DNA of 64,000 bases from Antedon mediterranea (Eukaryota; Echinodermata; Crinoidea; Comatulida; Antedonidae), in the NCBI RefSeq assembly GCF_964355755.1, contig NC_092675.1, positions 26,268,412 through 26,332,411 on the forward strand, given 5' to 3'. The translations under genes and the position numbers were made by a program. Shown here in pieces: positions 25,601-34,957 of this stretch. Below the pieces are notes generated by a model. That model was not told where the DNA came from, made no database searches, and was given only the letters and a program-made list of their open reading frames with translations. Each line of letters starts with the position of its first letter. The first letter of the stretch is position 1.

Positions 25601-28600
25601 AATATATCTATAAACATAAATGAATAGAAGACATTCACAGATCAATCTAAACCAAAATCACTGTAGGAGAAAGTTGTGAAACTTAAAATATTATTCTAAA
25701 AAATGTACTTAATAAACAAATAAAATAATAGTATAAAAAGAAAAGTTTAATACCCCAAATCAAGAGATTAACTGGACTTGTATGGACCACTATATAAGTA
25801 AAAAGGCAAATATAACAATTTGTATTTAGTTTGACGTGTTATATTTCTTGTTACAATCATTTGCATGGATATACTAATTAAAATGTTTATCTATTAATTT
25901 ATAACCAGGAGAAATGTAAGAAATACTGGCCTGATGAACAGGAAATGGTTGTTTTCGATGACATCACTGTAACGGTTACTAATGAAGAAACAACTGAGGA
26001 CTACACAACAAGAACTGTGCGAATCGTAAGTATTTAAGCTTGGTAAATTGATATAGATAAATATTCGTAATAACTAAGCAATTTAAATTTCATATTGAGC
26101 ATTACCATTATTCTGGTTATACTTTGACCAACACGGTCATTGGAAAACAATGCAGACGTAGAGCAAGAAGCTTGTAAGTAATGAATTTCCGTTAAACATT
26201 CTTGTTATATTATTTTATATTTTAAAAAAACGGATCATGAAACGTTATTATTAAAGACACGTTAAAGTGTAATGTATTTTGGCCAGTTAATTGAATTATT
26301 AATATTAAATTACGAATCATATTATTATCAATGGTTTATACTTTTTTAATATTGATCTTTCGTTCAGAACTATGATTGTATTTTTGGTGTTGATATCAAT
26401 GTGAATTATACTATTTACGTTGTAGGAAGAAATTGAACAACGTACCATTAAGCAGTTTCATTTCACTCAATGGCCTGATAAGGGAGTACCAAAGTCTGCT
26501 TCAGGATTACTGCGTCTTATCCAGAAAGTGAAAAGTGTTCGAGGAACTTCATTGACCCCGGTATTAGTACACTGCAGGTAAAGTACAATATTACCCAATG
26601 CTTATACAATGTATGATTAGGAATACATTCTGTAATAAAACCACATTTTCTTTTTTTAAAGTTCAAAGTGTACGTAGTTTACTGGTATTGAAAAGAAAAT
26701 GGTAGAGTATAGCTAGGATAGTGTCATCTTTAGAACTTCATTAAGTAAAATTAATAACATCCAATATATAAAAGATGTTAAATCAATTTATTTACGGTCT
26801 ATGTAACAAGAAACTATCCACACAATAAGCCTATTATATCATCAGATGCTGGAATTACTAATAACATTGCTTATAAATACTAGAAATTGTGAATTATTAC
26901 AGTGCTAATATCATTAAACCTCAAATTAACGAGTTTTGTTTTGTTAATAAACAGTGCTGGTGTTGGCAGAACCGGGACCTATATTGTCATTGACGCCATG
27001 TTGGATATGATAATGACTGAAGAAGCTGTTGATATTCTTCAATACATAACAGATATTCGAGAAGCTCGCATTAGTATGGTTCAGACTCCGGTAAGTTAAA
27101 TACAAAAAAAACGCCTCTTACTTTTAGAGGCCTACTTATGATAAAGTGTATACACTCTTTATTATTTAAATTTATTTTTTGTTGGTAATACTTGACTTAT
27201 ATTCTAGCATAGTTAATAATATAGATGTCTAATGTTTACTTTACTGTACACAGTACAAATTAAGGTATCAGTAAATGACCTTTAAGACAAAAAGTGGATA
27301 CAACGGAAAATTGTTTTTTAAATGGGTCTAAGATGATAAAACCCTAGCCTGTTGTGCATTATATGATATTAATGAATGACGGTCATCATTCCTATCATTT
27401 TTAGGAGCAGTATGTGTTCATTTACAGCGCCTTGAGTGAGTTTTATCTCAATGGTGTTGTACAATTCCCTGTCTCCGAATTTACAAGTCGAATGAAAAAG
27501 TTGAAGCGTGCAAATCCTAAAACAAAGAAAACGTTCATTGAAGAAGAGTTTGACGTAAATTTTATGTTTTTAATATATCTAGTTTTATAGGTAGGCCTAT
27601 TGCTCATTTATAACAATTGATTAGTAAATTATATAGTAGGTATTAACATTAACACAATGACAAACCATCCTGTCATAAACTGAACAAGGCATATCATATA
27701 CACGGATGCAGTCGAGTGCTCAAGTTAGTGTTTACCGACCAACCGACCGACCGACCGACATTAGTGAGCTGTAGAGTTGTGTTGCACTTGACTAAAAATG
27801 TAAACAATTCTGATTCATATTAACGGAAAACGTTTAAGAGAGGACGCAAGTGGTTTCACCAGAATTAAACACAACACATTTGGAATTAAAATTTCTCTTG
27901 CTGTATTATCTATCATCCCATTCTTCTTCATAATGTAAGTATAAATACAATTAACAGTTATCTCTGTGTTTGTCAATGACAGATGTTGGTTTCTGTAACT
28001 CCATCGCCACCTCTAGAAGAAATGTTGAGTGGACGTCAGGGGCACAGCATCAAGAAAAACCGATTTGGAAATGTGTTGCCAGGTATAAACGTTGATCATT
28101 GTTTAAAACATTGATAAATCAGAGGTGTAATGGTTGTTTGCTGTCCGTCTTACATTCAACCAGTGGATAGATTTGTTCAAGAAGTACTATCTATTCATAA
28201 CTTATCTATTCCATTGTGTTTGGCACGATTCTGCATCCCATTAAAAAAAAAGATTTTAAACATTTTGTTAATCTACCCCATTTCCATTTCTAATGAATAT
28301 ACTTTTGTTTTTTAACAATAGTTTTTGTTTCTTTGCTTCTTTTAACAGTTGATCGATCTAGAGTCATCTTAAAATCAGAAAGCAACAATTACATCAATGC
28401 TTCATTCATTAATGTAAGTTTTAGTCATTTATTTTATATATTTTATTTCAAATCAACTAACAGATATAAAAATACCCACAAAAAAGTTAGTAAGTTACTT
28501 AATAATAAATATATAAGTTGTAATAATCAACTTGTTTGAATTTAAATTTTGCACAATTATAAGAAATTCTTCGTAGATTTTACACACCCTTTTCAATCTC

Positions 28601-30822
28601 ACTATAATGAATTAACTTATACTCTCCTTATATATTAAAATGTTGTTTAATTGCAGGGTTGCAGAGTAAGTGACAGATTCATTGCTACTCAGATGCCAAT
28701 AGAGGATACAGTGGATGATTTCTGGCGACTTGTTTACGATTGGAAAACATCTACTATTGTGATGTTGAACTGCATGGATTATTCAGATCCGGTTGGTACC
28801 AATCAAATCATATGAGATGAACCAATTCTATTTTATTTTATTAATTTCGACAAACACATTTATACAAACATACAGACGAATTATCTAGGTTGCGCCAAGG
28901 AGTGGTAAAAGAAGCCAAGAGCTTTTGTCGCCAATAAGGCGTACCACTCCAACAAAATAGGCTAAAACGTACAAAAATTAATCTAAATTTATAATAAAAT
29001 TATATGGTTCTACAAAAAATTCAAAGAGAATTAGATTTAAACAAAAATTAAAAAACATAATTTATTGGCATTGGTAATTGTCAACCATAATAGTATCTAC
29101 TACTATCAGACATTTTACACTATAAATATTGTGTAAGTGAAGTGAGTAGTTACAGGTTCGATTCCAGCAAAAGTGGTTTCTTATCATAAAAATATCGGAA
29201 TATCAAAAATGATATGTCTAGCTCTATAATAATATTATTGATACTGTATAGGATGATATGCATATATTTTTCTAGTTTGTGTTATTATACTCTATATAAT
29301 TATTAACATATTTAGACATGCGCACAGTATTGGTTAGACGAGGGCAGCACTAAAACAGTTGGCAATTTGAAAGTACAATTTGATTCCGAAGAAATCAGAG
29401 GGCAAAATATAATCATCAGAAAAATGTCCATACATGCAACTAACAAGGTAAATCATTTAATATTTTTTGAAACCTGAAATGCACTGATTAAAAAGAAGAT
29501 CGAATATACTTTTTAGAGATTGGATAAATAATAATTATATATATTCGGTTTATTGTCCCTGACTATAATCCCAGTCTTTTGATATCTGTTTTTTTTTACT
29601 TACTGGTATATTACTTGGTATTTGTAAATTTGTTTGAGATTAAAATAGAAACAATTTAAAATAATAAAACATTTCCACAGAAATCTGAACCATTTTGTGT
29701 GACGCAATACCAAGTTACAGATTGGCCAGTTGACCAAGACACTCCAGAAAAGTTAGAAACATTGTTGCAGGTGTATGAAATGGTTCAATCCTCGCACACC
29801 TCCGTTGGAAACAGAGCAAATCCAATTGTAGTTCACTGCATGTAAGTATTACCAGTTCACCCTTCTCTGGTATTACCACTAACTTTTGTATAATACATTT
29901 TGCATATTATGCTACGCGATGTCGAAGCACAAACAGTAATATTGTAACACATTTTAGATGTAATACAATTAGAGACTGTGCACTCATGAAATGTCAAACT
30001 TATACCATTTTATCATTTATTATTGCAATTTAGGTTTAGTAATAGTTTAGTATACTTGTAATAACTATTAGTAATTATTATTATCTTTAATAGAATATTA
30101 TACAAATAAATGTTTACTTGGTATTTACTTTTATTACCTGTGTTTGCATAGCATATCTATTTAATGTATTGAATTCGTATTCATAGCCGGTGACATGACG
30201 TGACCCTTATGGGAGAAGAATGTTGTTGAAAAGTGTTACATTTAAGTCCACTGTGCTATGATCGCTATACAATACACAATGCAATACAATAAAACTTGAT
30301 TATCCCAAAACTCTGGGGAAATTCATTTGGTTGTGGTAGTACAATTTAGATTTTCATTATCCTATCTTCCGTATAGAAACGGTATTGGACGAACTGGCGT
30401 CTATTGTACAGTTACAGAAGCATTGGATAAAATGAAACAGGATGACGTCATCGATATTTTCCAATGTGTTAAACGACTTCGTAAAAATCGGCCAGGGTTG
30501 GTTACAAATGTGGTAAGTGGAACTATATACAGTAGTTGTTAATTGACAGAGTATGGAATGAATTTTGCATTAACTTGTGATGATTTAACTGTCATCTTGA
30601 TGGAATAACATTGAATAAAACCCCATCAAATAATTATTTGCATGCAATCGAGTTTTTATTTTACTTTTGTAACGTCACAATTTCAATGCACAATTTGAAA
30701 GTTTGCTCAATTGTAATTAAATTGTTAATAAAAATGATTGTTTTGCCATTTAGGAACAGTATTTGCTGTGTTATGACCTAGTGGGAGCCTACCTTCAGCG
30801 ATTTGCAACGTATTCTAACTGA
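11412..30822 (+). CDS. Gene B: Tie-like ectodomain receptor tyrosine phosphatase with two PTP domains
   Basis: A 29-exon model sums to 4029 nt (1343 codons including TGA) with every phase matching. Order: signal peptide, Ig1, Ig2, EGF x4, Ig3, FN3 x2, transmembrane segment (about residues 686-708), PTP D1 (nucleophile Cys about 981) and PTP D2 (Cys about 1274). The ectodomain matches Tie receptors in domain order and in motifs such as [11 protein letters not shown] and the Ig2-EGF1 joint (KLIVRG then C...KWGPPDC). The cytoplasmic half is a classical tandem RPTP. Expected role: plasma-membrane receptor that dephosphorylates phosphotyrosine proteins; the ligand is unknown. The junction after 23636 uses a GC donor. 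A second signal exon lies upstream at 9538. Confidence 0.88.
13717..14451. mobile_element. GGTC-array element, long form
   Basis: In gene B between the Ig2 and EGF1 exons. It begins with the hairpin TAGTCGCGTGGACGCGACT, then a (GGTC/GTCT)n array at 13755-13803, about 0.55 kb of unique sequence with no ORF, a second array GGTTGGTCGGTTGGTCGG at 14391-14408, and the end GCACGCGACTGCAGCCAT..GGCCTT. Short copies at 3336-3446 and 27685-27799 hold only the two ends joined through one array. The superfamily is not recognised. Confidence 0.6.
14984..20466 (+). CDS. Gene B exons: four EGF-like repeats
   Basis: Exons 14984-15118 (EGF1), 19654-19803 (EGF2, [17 protein letters not shown]), 19894-20025 (EGF3) and 20341-20466 (EGF4, [10 protein letters not shown]). 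The first two are separated by a 4.5-kb intron filled with mobile DNA, which includes a hAT-like element and a SINE. All exons are phase 1-1, and their six- to eight-cysteine spacing matches genes A and C. Confidence 0.85.
16865..18450. mobile_element. Non-autonomous hAT-like DNA transposon with 8-bp target duplication
   Basis: The element spans 16873-18442. Its termini are CAGCCGCGTAACAAGG and, inverted, CAGTGGCGTAACAGGC, followed on both sides by G-rich stretches. It is flanked by an exact 8-bp duplication, CACTTTTC, at 16865-16872 and 18443-18450. An 8-bp duplication and CAGTGGCGTA-type ends are typical of hAT elements. The 1570-bp body has no transposase-like ORF. It contains a GC-rich hairpin at 16945-16973. 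Confidence 0.8.
18743..18780. repeat. Hairpin, CTAGAGGG ... CCCTCTAG
   Basis: Near-palindrome with the inner part GAGCGAGCGAAGCGAGCTC, followed by an (ATT)n run at 18781-18803. Possibly the end of a mobile element. Confidence 0.5.
19054..19151. repeat. Perfect 23-bp inverted repeat with 52-nt loop
   Basis: Arms 19054-19076 and 19129-19151 are exact reverse complements (GTAAAATATAAG ... CTTATATTTTAC). Near the centre ATTCCCTC occurs twice. It could be a MITE fragment or a DNA hairpin. Confidence 0.75.
19225..19620 (+). mobile_element. SINE-like element with degenerate tRNA promoter and (ATT)n tail
   Basis: A box A-like stretch GGTTGCGCAGTGTGTTGG and a box B-like GAGTTTTGAATCC lie about 40 nt apart. 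A body follows with CAGCTGTATAAATGGGAACCCGG and TTCAGCGCTTAGAGA, ending in (ATT)n and (TTG/TTA)n runs at 19515-19630. The layout is that of a tRNA-derived SINE with a LINE-type microsatellite tail. Adjacent to the gene B EGF2 exon. Confidence 0.55.
21150..21428 (+). CDS. Gene B exon: third Ig-like domain
   Basis: A phase 1-1 cassette exon encoding the strand pattern TTSCSVY ... [16 protein letters not shown], with two Ig cysteines about 70 residues apart. Its homolog is 37255-37530 in gene C. Gene A lacks it. The position between the EGF block and FN3 matches Ig3 of Tie receptors. Confidence 0.8.
21535..23030 (+). CDS. Gene B exons: FN3 domains 1 and 2
   Basis: FN3-1 is one exon, 21535-21843 ([18 protein letters not shown] ... 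[19 protein letters not shown]). FN3-2 is split by a phase-0 intron into 22360-22427 (ILVTWT) and 22787-23030 (VYKVYL ... [13 protein letters not shown]). The last donor is GTGGGT, weaker than the GTAGGT in gene C. Confidence 0.83.
23343..23950 (+). CDS. Gene B exons: transmembrane segment and juxtamembrane region
   Basis: Exon 23343-23445 encodes a short Gly/Ser stalk and the membrane helix ([18 protein letters not shown]), ending in phase 2. Exon 23575-23636 starts with the basic stop-transfer MKRKKDK and must end at a GC donor (AAG|GCATGT) to stay in frame; the nearby GT at 23641 shifts the frame and hits a stop. Exon 23760-23950 encodes an acidic linker (FLYENVHVE) that leads to HNEFD, the start of the PTP fold, with an unusual GTTAGA donor that gene C shares as GTTAGT. 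Confidence 0.75.
24214..27554 (+). CDS. Gene B exons: PTP domain D1, catalytic
   Basis: Nine exons: 24214-24301, 24669-24745, 25103-25139, 25489-25586, 25909-26025, 26426-26577, 26955-27090, 27405-27554 plus the preceding linker end. Motifs in order: [19 protein letters not shown] (pTyr loop, with Phe where KNRY has Tyr), [39 protein letters not shown] (general acid Asp about 949), [11 protein letters not shown] (nucleophile Cys about 981), and QTPEQYVFIY (Q loop). All catalytic elements of classical PTPs are present, so D1 should be active on phosphotyrosine. Confidence 0.88.
24437..24602 (-). mobile_element. tRNA-derived SINE, copy 3, intact tRNA-like head
   Basis: Same family as 1203-1374. 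The 77-nt head (24526-24602) reads on - as GCCCCATTGGTCTATTGG with box A, a stem-loop with loop ATATCAA, box B GTTCGAGTCTC and the closing GGTTGGGGC. The tail ends ACCGGGCGGTTTAGAATT. Lies in the short intron between the first two D1 exons of gene B. Confidence 0.75.
25266..25405. mobile_element. MITE-like element with about 30-bp imperfect terminal inverted repeats
   Basis: The left end TAAGCTCGTTTTTCCCTAGG..ATTCGCGAG mirrors the right end GCGCGAATAAATTCGCCTAG..GGAAAACATGCTTA. In an intron of gene B D1. Too short to code for protein. Confidence 0.6.
27685..27799 (-). mobile_element. Short GGTC-array element (collapsed form)
   Basis: Matches 3336-3446: GGATGCAGTCGAGTGCTCAAG, then CCGACCAACCGACCGACCGA, then the hairpin region and GACTAAAAAT. 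Lies between the D1 and D2 exons of gene B. Confidence 0.65.
27983..30822 (+). CDS. Gene B exons: PTP domain D2, probably inactive
   Basis: Exons 27983-28082, 28349-28413, 28657-28791, 29316-29447, 29681-29841, 30377-30512 and 30754-30822 (TGA). The fold motifs [26 protein letters not shown] and FWRLVYDW are present. The signature HCINGIGRTG keeps CX5R (Cys about 1274). The WPD loop reads WPVDQ, so the general-acid Asp is a Val (about 1238). In RPTPs D2 is usually weak or regulatory, which fits. The donor after 28791 is GTTGGT, weak but conserved in gene C. Confidence 0.86.
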
Positions 30823-31984
30823 TGACGTTACACTATGTATATAGAAAATCAGCCAGAAAGAACCGTAATAATAATAATTATATAAGTATATAAAATAATA
30901 TATGTGTCTTTATCTTTGTTTGTAAAGAGTTAACTAACATTGTTAATAGTATAATATACAATAATATACAAACATCCATTGAATACCTACAATTGAACAA
31001 TATTACACAGAAAATCTTAAAGCCGCATGGCAGGTGATTTTGTTCCACTTTGTAAGATTCTTCTTCAATTCCTTATAATTTCATGTTTTATTTGAGTTTT
31101 AACGTTGGGTGGTTTTGAGTTTTTCTTTACACAACTATCAGTCAAGGAGGCCACGGTTAAACGTTGAGTGTTCCCCCTACTTTACAGTTGAGTCGTTTTT
31201 GTTCACTGAACCACAATCGTATAAGTACTGTGTAGCGTACACATTTCATAGAAATTGCACAATTATAGGCTACAAATTGTTAAAATGTAAAACCATTACT
31301 GGTTTCCTCGAGCCACCACAGGCACGAATATTTAGTACACAGTACTGATGAATCATGTAAAACAGTAATAATTTGAATTCAGCGTATACTGTGAGAAAAA
31401 AAAAACTAAATAATAAACTAAATTTCCAACGAAGTAGTTGAATGAATCATTGAAAGACTCCGGTTACCATAGTTTAGGCCTATTGTTCCTTCGCACATAA
31501 CAAATCCGGGTCTTGTATGATATTACATTGTTATTCATAATCATCTGTCTATGTGTGTACCGTAGTTTACGATAACTTCCTTATTCTGTTTATCATATCA
31601 TATCATATACGTACATCGAATCATATAAACAATTTCGGAATTGCTACTTGGAGCTTAATCATGTAAGTAAGCTATACATATATACATATGTTTTGTTTTT
31701 AGAAACGTGTATGTAATAAATTGACCTGTCGTATTTTGTAATAAAGTCAGCTATCATACTTTGTAATAACATCTGTCGTATTTTGTATTTTCTAATATCA
31801 TTTTGTAGGCCAATACTTATTATAACGGCTCAATACTTCGGCCAAACCTTAATTCCTAATGGGAAATGAAAACAAACACGCTCTTTGATCGCCGTGTCTC
31901 TGTTGCCACGGAAGATTCGAATCAACTGTTAATATCAGGATCAACGAAACAAATTACCCATGTATAAATCGTATGCGCAGTATT
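30823..31984. other. Intergenic region after gene B
   Basis: AT-rich sequence after the gene B stop codon. A candidate poly(A) signal AATAAA lies at 31412-31417. I see no other coding or repeat structure that I can support. Confidence 0.4.
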
Positions 31985-32472
31985 GTAATGTAATGATATA
32001 GATCAACCTTAGTATCACAATTCAATTGCCCCAGAAAGGTCCAGTGAATAGATTGTCCAGATGTTTTAATGTCCATTAGTCCATAATTATATCCCAAAAG
32101 AAAACAGTTGATTTGACCTCTAACCGTTCACATCGTAAAACTATTAGATATTGACAGTTTTAAGTGATATTCGACAGGGCCAATTCATCATTGTAACCCA
32201 CCTCCCCCCCATATAAGATCAATCACTTCTATCCAAGCGTACCTGGACAGACTTAGGACCAATCATTAACCTCAGAGATGTAATGACATACACTTCTTGG
32301 AGCACACACCTTACCGACACTTCCTCAGAAGCATATCTACAGCCACACCTCACTTACAGCATCACTTATATTTTGTTCCTGTTTCTTTATAATTATATTG
32401 TATTGTGTATTATTGAATAAACAACTGTGATATTCAATCAACCAAGCAAGTAGAGTCTTTAATATACAGTAA
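31985..32472 (+). mobile_element. Solo LTR related to the 39.8-44.5 kb element, 4-bp GTAA duplication
   Basis: 31989-32468 aligns with the reverse complement of the LTR at 39832-40416. Shared blocks include TGTCCAGATGTTTTAATG, GACAGGGCCAATTCATCATT and AAGTAGAGTCTTT. It begins TGTAATGATATA and ends AATATACA, and it has internal divergence and gaps. An AATAAA sits in the expected R region near 32414. GTAA flanks both sides (31985-31988 and 32469-32472), the same 4-bp duplication as at the full element. No internal region remains, so LTR-LTR recombination is likely. Confidence 0.75.
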
Positions 32473-32819
32473 AACCTCCACACATTATATTGCAGTATGA
32501 ATGCTCTATGGAGTTCATTATTTTATTTTACGACCGTAGTTTATTATTTGATAAGTTAAGTATTTGATAATATTAATACAAATATACAATTTTTATATTT
32601 GAATTACGTCAATCTATAGAATATAGATATTAAATAATTCATTTGAGCAGGAATGCTTCACTTATTTGACCATATATGTCTTTACCGTATACAGTGCAAT
32701 AATATTGTTTTAAATGTATGGCCAGGAAGCGGTTTTTCATGAAATTTATTTATATTCTAGTGCCTTGTGATTGGCTAGTGGCTACCCTTGTTGTTTGAAT
32801 ACTTGCCTTTTTGTTATTT

Positions 32820-33300
32820 AAATACTATACCTTATCGTTCTTCGTTGTACTTTTCCAAGGATGTCAATATCTTTTTTAGCGTTGGGTTCGGCCATTCCTG
32901 AATATAATACTCTAAATGGGGACATACATATGATTTATACAACACTAGGAAGCCTTCCTTTTCAATATAGGCCTACCTATATGTCTTTTGGCGGCCTTGG
33001 TGCTATGGGATCTTCTGAAACGTATACGACGCCTATTTGGCCTCATTCACATGTAGTTTTCGTGAGGATATTCGGATACAATAGTGTTGAAATCCATTTT
33101 ATCGGACCATTCCATAACAGTATCCAAGTTATTTTGAAAGAAATGTTGCTCCTGATTTATTCTTCCAAATATTTTGGTATCGTCGCGAACAGTTTGACAT
33201 GAGACGTATGTCTGAGTCAGCTATGTCATTAACAAACAGCAAACACATCGTTGGACCGAGTAACCTACGGCTCCTCGCGGGACTCCACTAGTAAACTGTA
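32820..33300 (-). pseudogene. Degenerate LINE reverse transcriptase fragment
   Basis: On the - strand, broken frames give typical RT stretches in order: GPTMCLLFVNDIADSD, then DTKIFGRINQEQHFFQN, LDTVMEWSDKMDF and further down PHLEYYIQEWPNPTLKK. These correspond to the palm and thumb of CR1/L2-type LINE RTs. Several frameshifts and stops make it a relic. An ORF of 113 codons on the + strand over 32861-33202 is its antisense shadow. Confidence 0.7.
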
Positions 33301-33448
33301 AACTTTGATTTTAAGGCAATAAATCAATGATGACCAGGAAATACATGTCATTTTATTGCGGTACAAGTTTTCATTTATATATCATTTATTGCCGTTATAA
33401 GTTTTGGTATAGGCGTATATGTGATTCTAAGAAATAACTTCTTTTCAG

Positions 33449-34957
33449 AAAAATATGATTGTTACAGTCGTGATCTTGCTTCAAGTTATTGCTTCATGTC
33501 GGGGTAAGTTAAGAATACGATTCAAAGATTGCGGATTACGTAAATTTAATATATAATGTCAATATATAATCTGCAGACAGACTGTGTCGTTTGGAAATGC
33601 ACAAAAAAATCACAATCTGGTTATCAGTGCCTATCGTGGTGTAATACGTATAATTGACCAGCTGTTATCATGGTCATAGTTTATAGGCCTATATTTATTT
33701 TAAGTATTACATGGATTCCAGCAACCGTACACAGATCTCCACTTAACATTTTCCTCAGTTCTGTGAATAATTACATTCATCAATAATGTAACACAACTAA
33801 ATCAAACGATTTGGTTGATCTGTGCTTTACAAACCTAGGTCTATAAAAGAAAAAAAACAGATATATTAAGCATACAATTCCGCACCAAATTCGATTACTT
33901 TTCAGCACCAAATGATTATAAAATACCATGATTATATTACATTTTATATTTTCTACATTTAGGAAATGATGGATATATAACAGTTTTGAACTTGTCTCCA
34001 CAAAGCAACACTAACACAGGGTATCAATGTTACACTCCTAGCACATTCAATGGTTATAGTTTGAGTTACGGTAGATCATTTGGTGTAGCGAATGGTGAAC
34101 AAGGAAATGAAATATTATGGAATGTGCCAGGTGATGAGATAAGTGGAAGGTATCTCACAGCAACAGTAGGCATGGGAGTATACTATTGCAAGATAGTGAA
34201 AGAAGGCGCCACCACATTCGTTCAAACTACTAAAATAAGAAATAATGGTGAGAAAACAAATGATAATAGTAATAATTGTATCAGCATTATTTAGTCTTTC
34301 TTATGGTACTGAATTTAATTGATAATAGTATATAATATACTTATAGGTTTTAAGTTCCACGGAGGTAATTTCATTTTTGCCTCTCTTTTTGGTGTAATTT
34401 AGCGTTTGACGTATTTATTTGTATCTGATTTCTATAATATTTTCAAGATTTGTTTCCAGTTATAACTGTCTAGAGAGAATAAACTGCGGTAACTTGTCCA
34501 TCCAACACACGATTACGATACTATCAGGTGACATAAACAGAACCCACATATGAAATAAGTTGAAGGCAGCAGACATGAAACTAAAAGTGATGTGTATTAT
34601 CCCTAGACATAAAATCTTTCGCGAATTATCAATTAGCAAGTACCTAGAATCACATGATTTTTACACTACTATGTATAAAACAATAAAAATGTTTTATTTT
34701 CAAAACAGCATTAATAACTCCTGAAAATTCAAAAAACACAGTGAGTGTAAATGTTGGAGATGAAGTCACGATTAGGTTTCAAACGACTGCGGGTGGTGTT
34801 TTAATGTGGAGGAAAGATGGCTCTGTATTGAATGATGCAACTGAAACGAGCCTCACATTTAACTCGGTAATCACCAGTGACACTGGGGTTTACGAGATGC
34901 ACATTAATGGTGACAGGGACAATCGTCAACACGCGTTTATTAAGTTGATTGTACGAG
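33449..34957 (+). CDS. Gene C exons: signal peptide, Ig1, Ig2
   Basis: Exons 33449-33503 (ATG 33455, [17 protein letters not shown]), 33963-34247 (Ig1; [16 protein letters not shown]; three residues longer than in B) and 34709-34957 (Ig2; [27 protein letters not shown]). The TTTTCAG acceptor before the ATG exon implies a 5' UTR exon upstream. Confidence 0.85.

Noticed and set aside
31109-31348. Small ORF of 79 codons after gene B
   Set aside because: No motif, no splice context, no paralog; a chance ORF is likely.
32861-33202. 113-codon ORF on the + strand
   Set aside because: The - strand carries recognisable LINE reverse transcriptase stretches here; the + ORF is its shadow.
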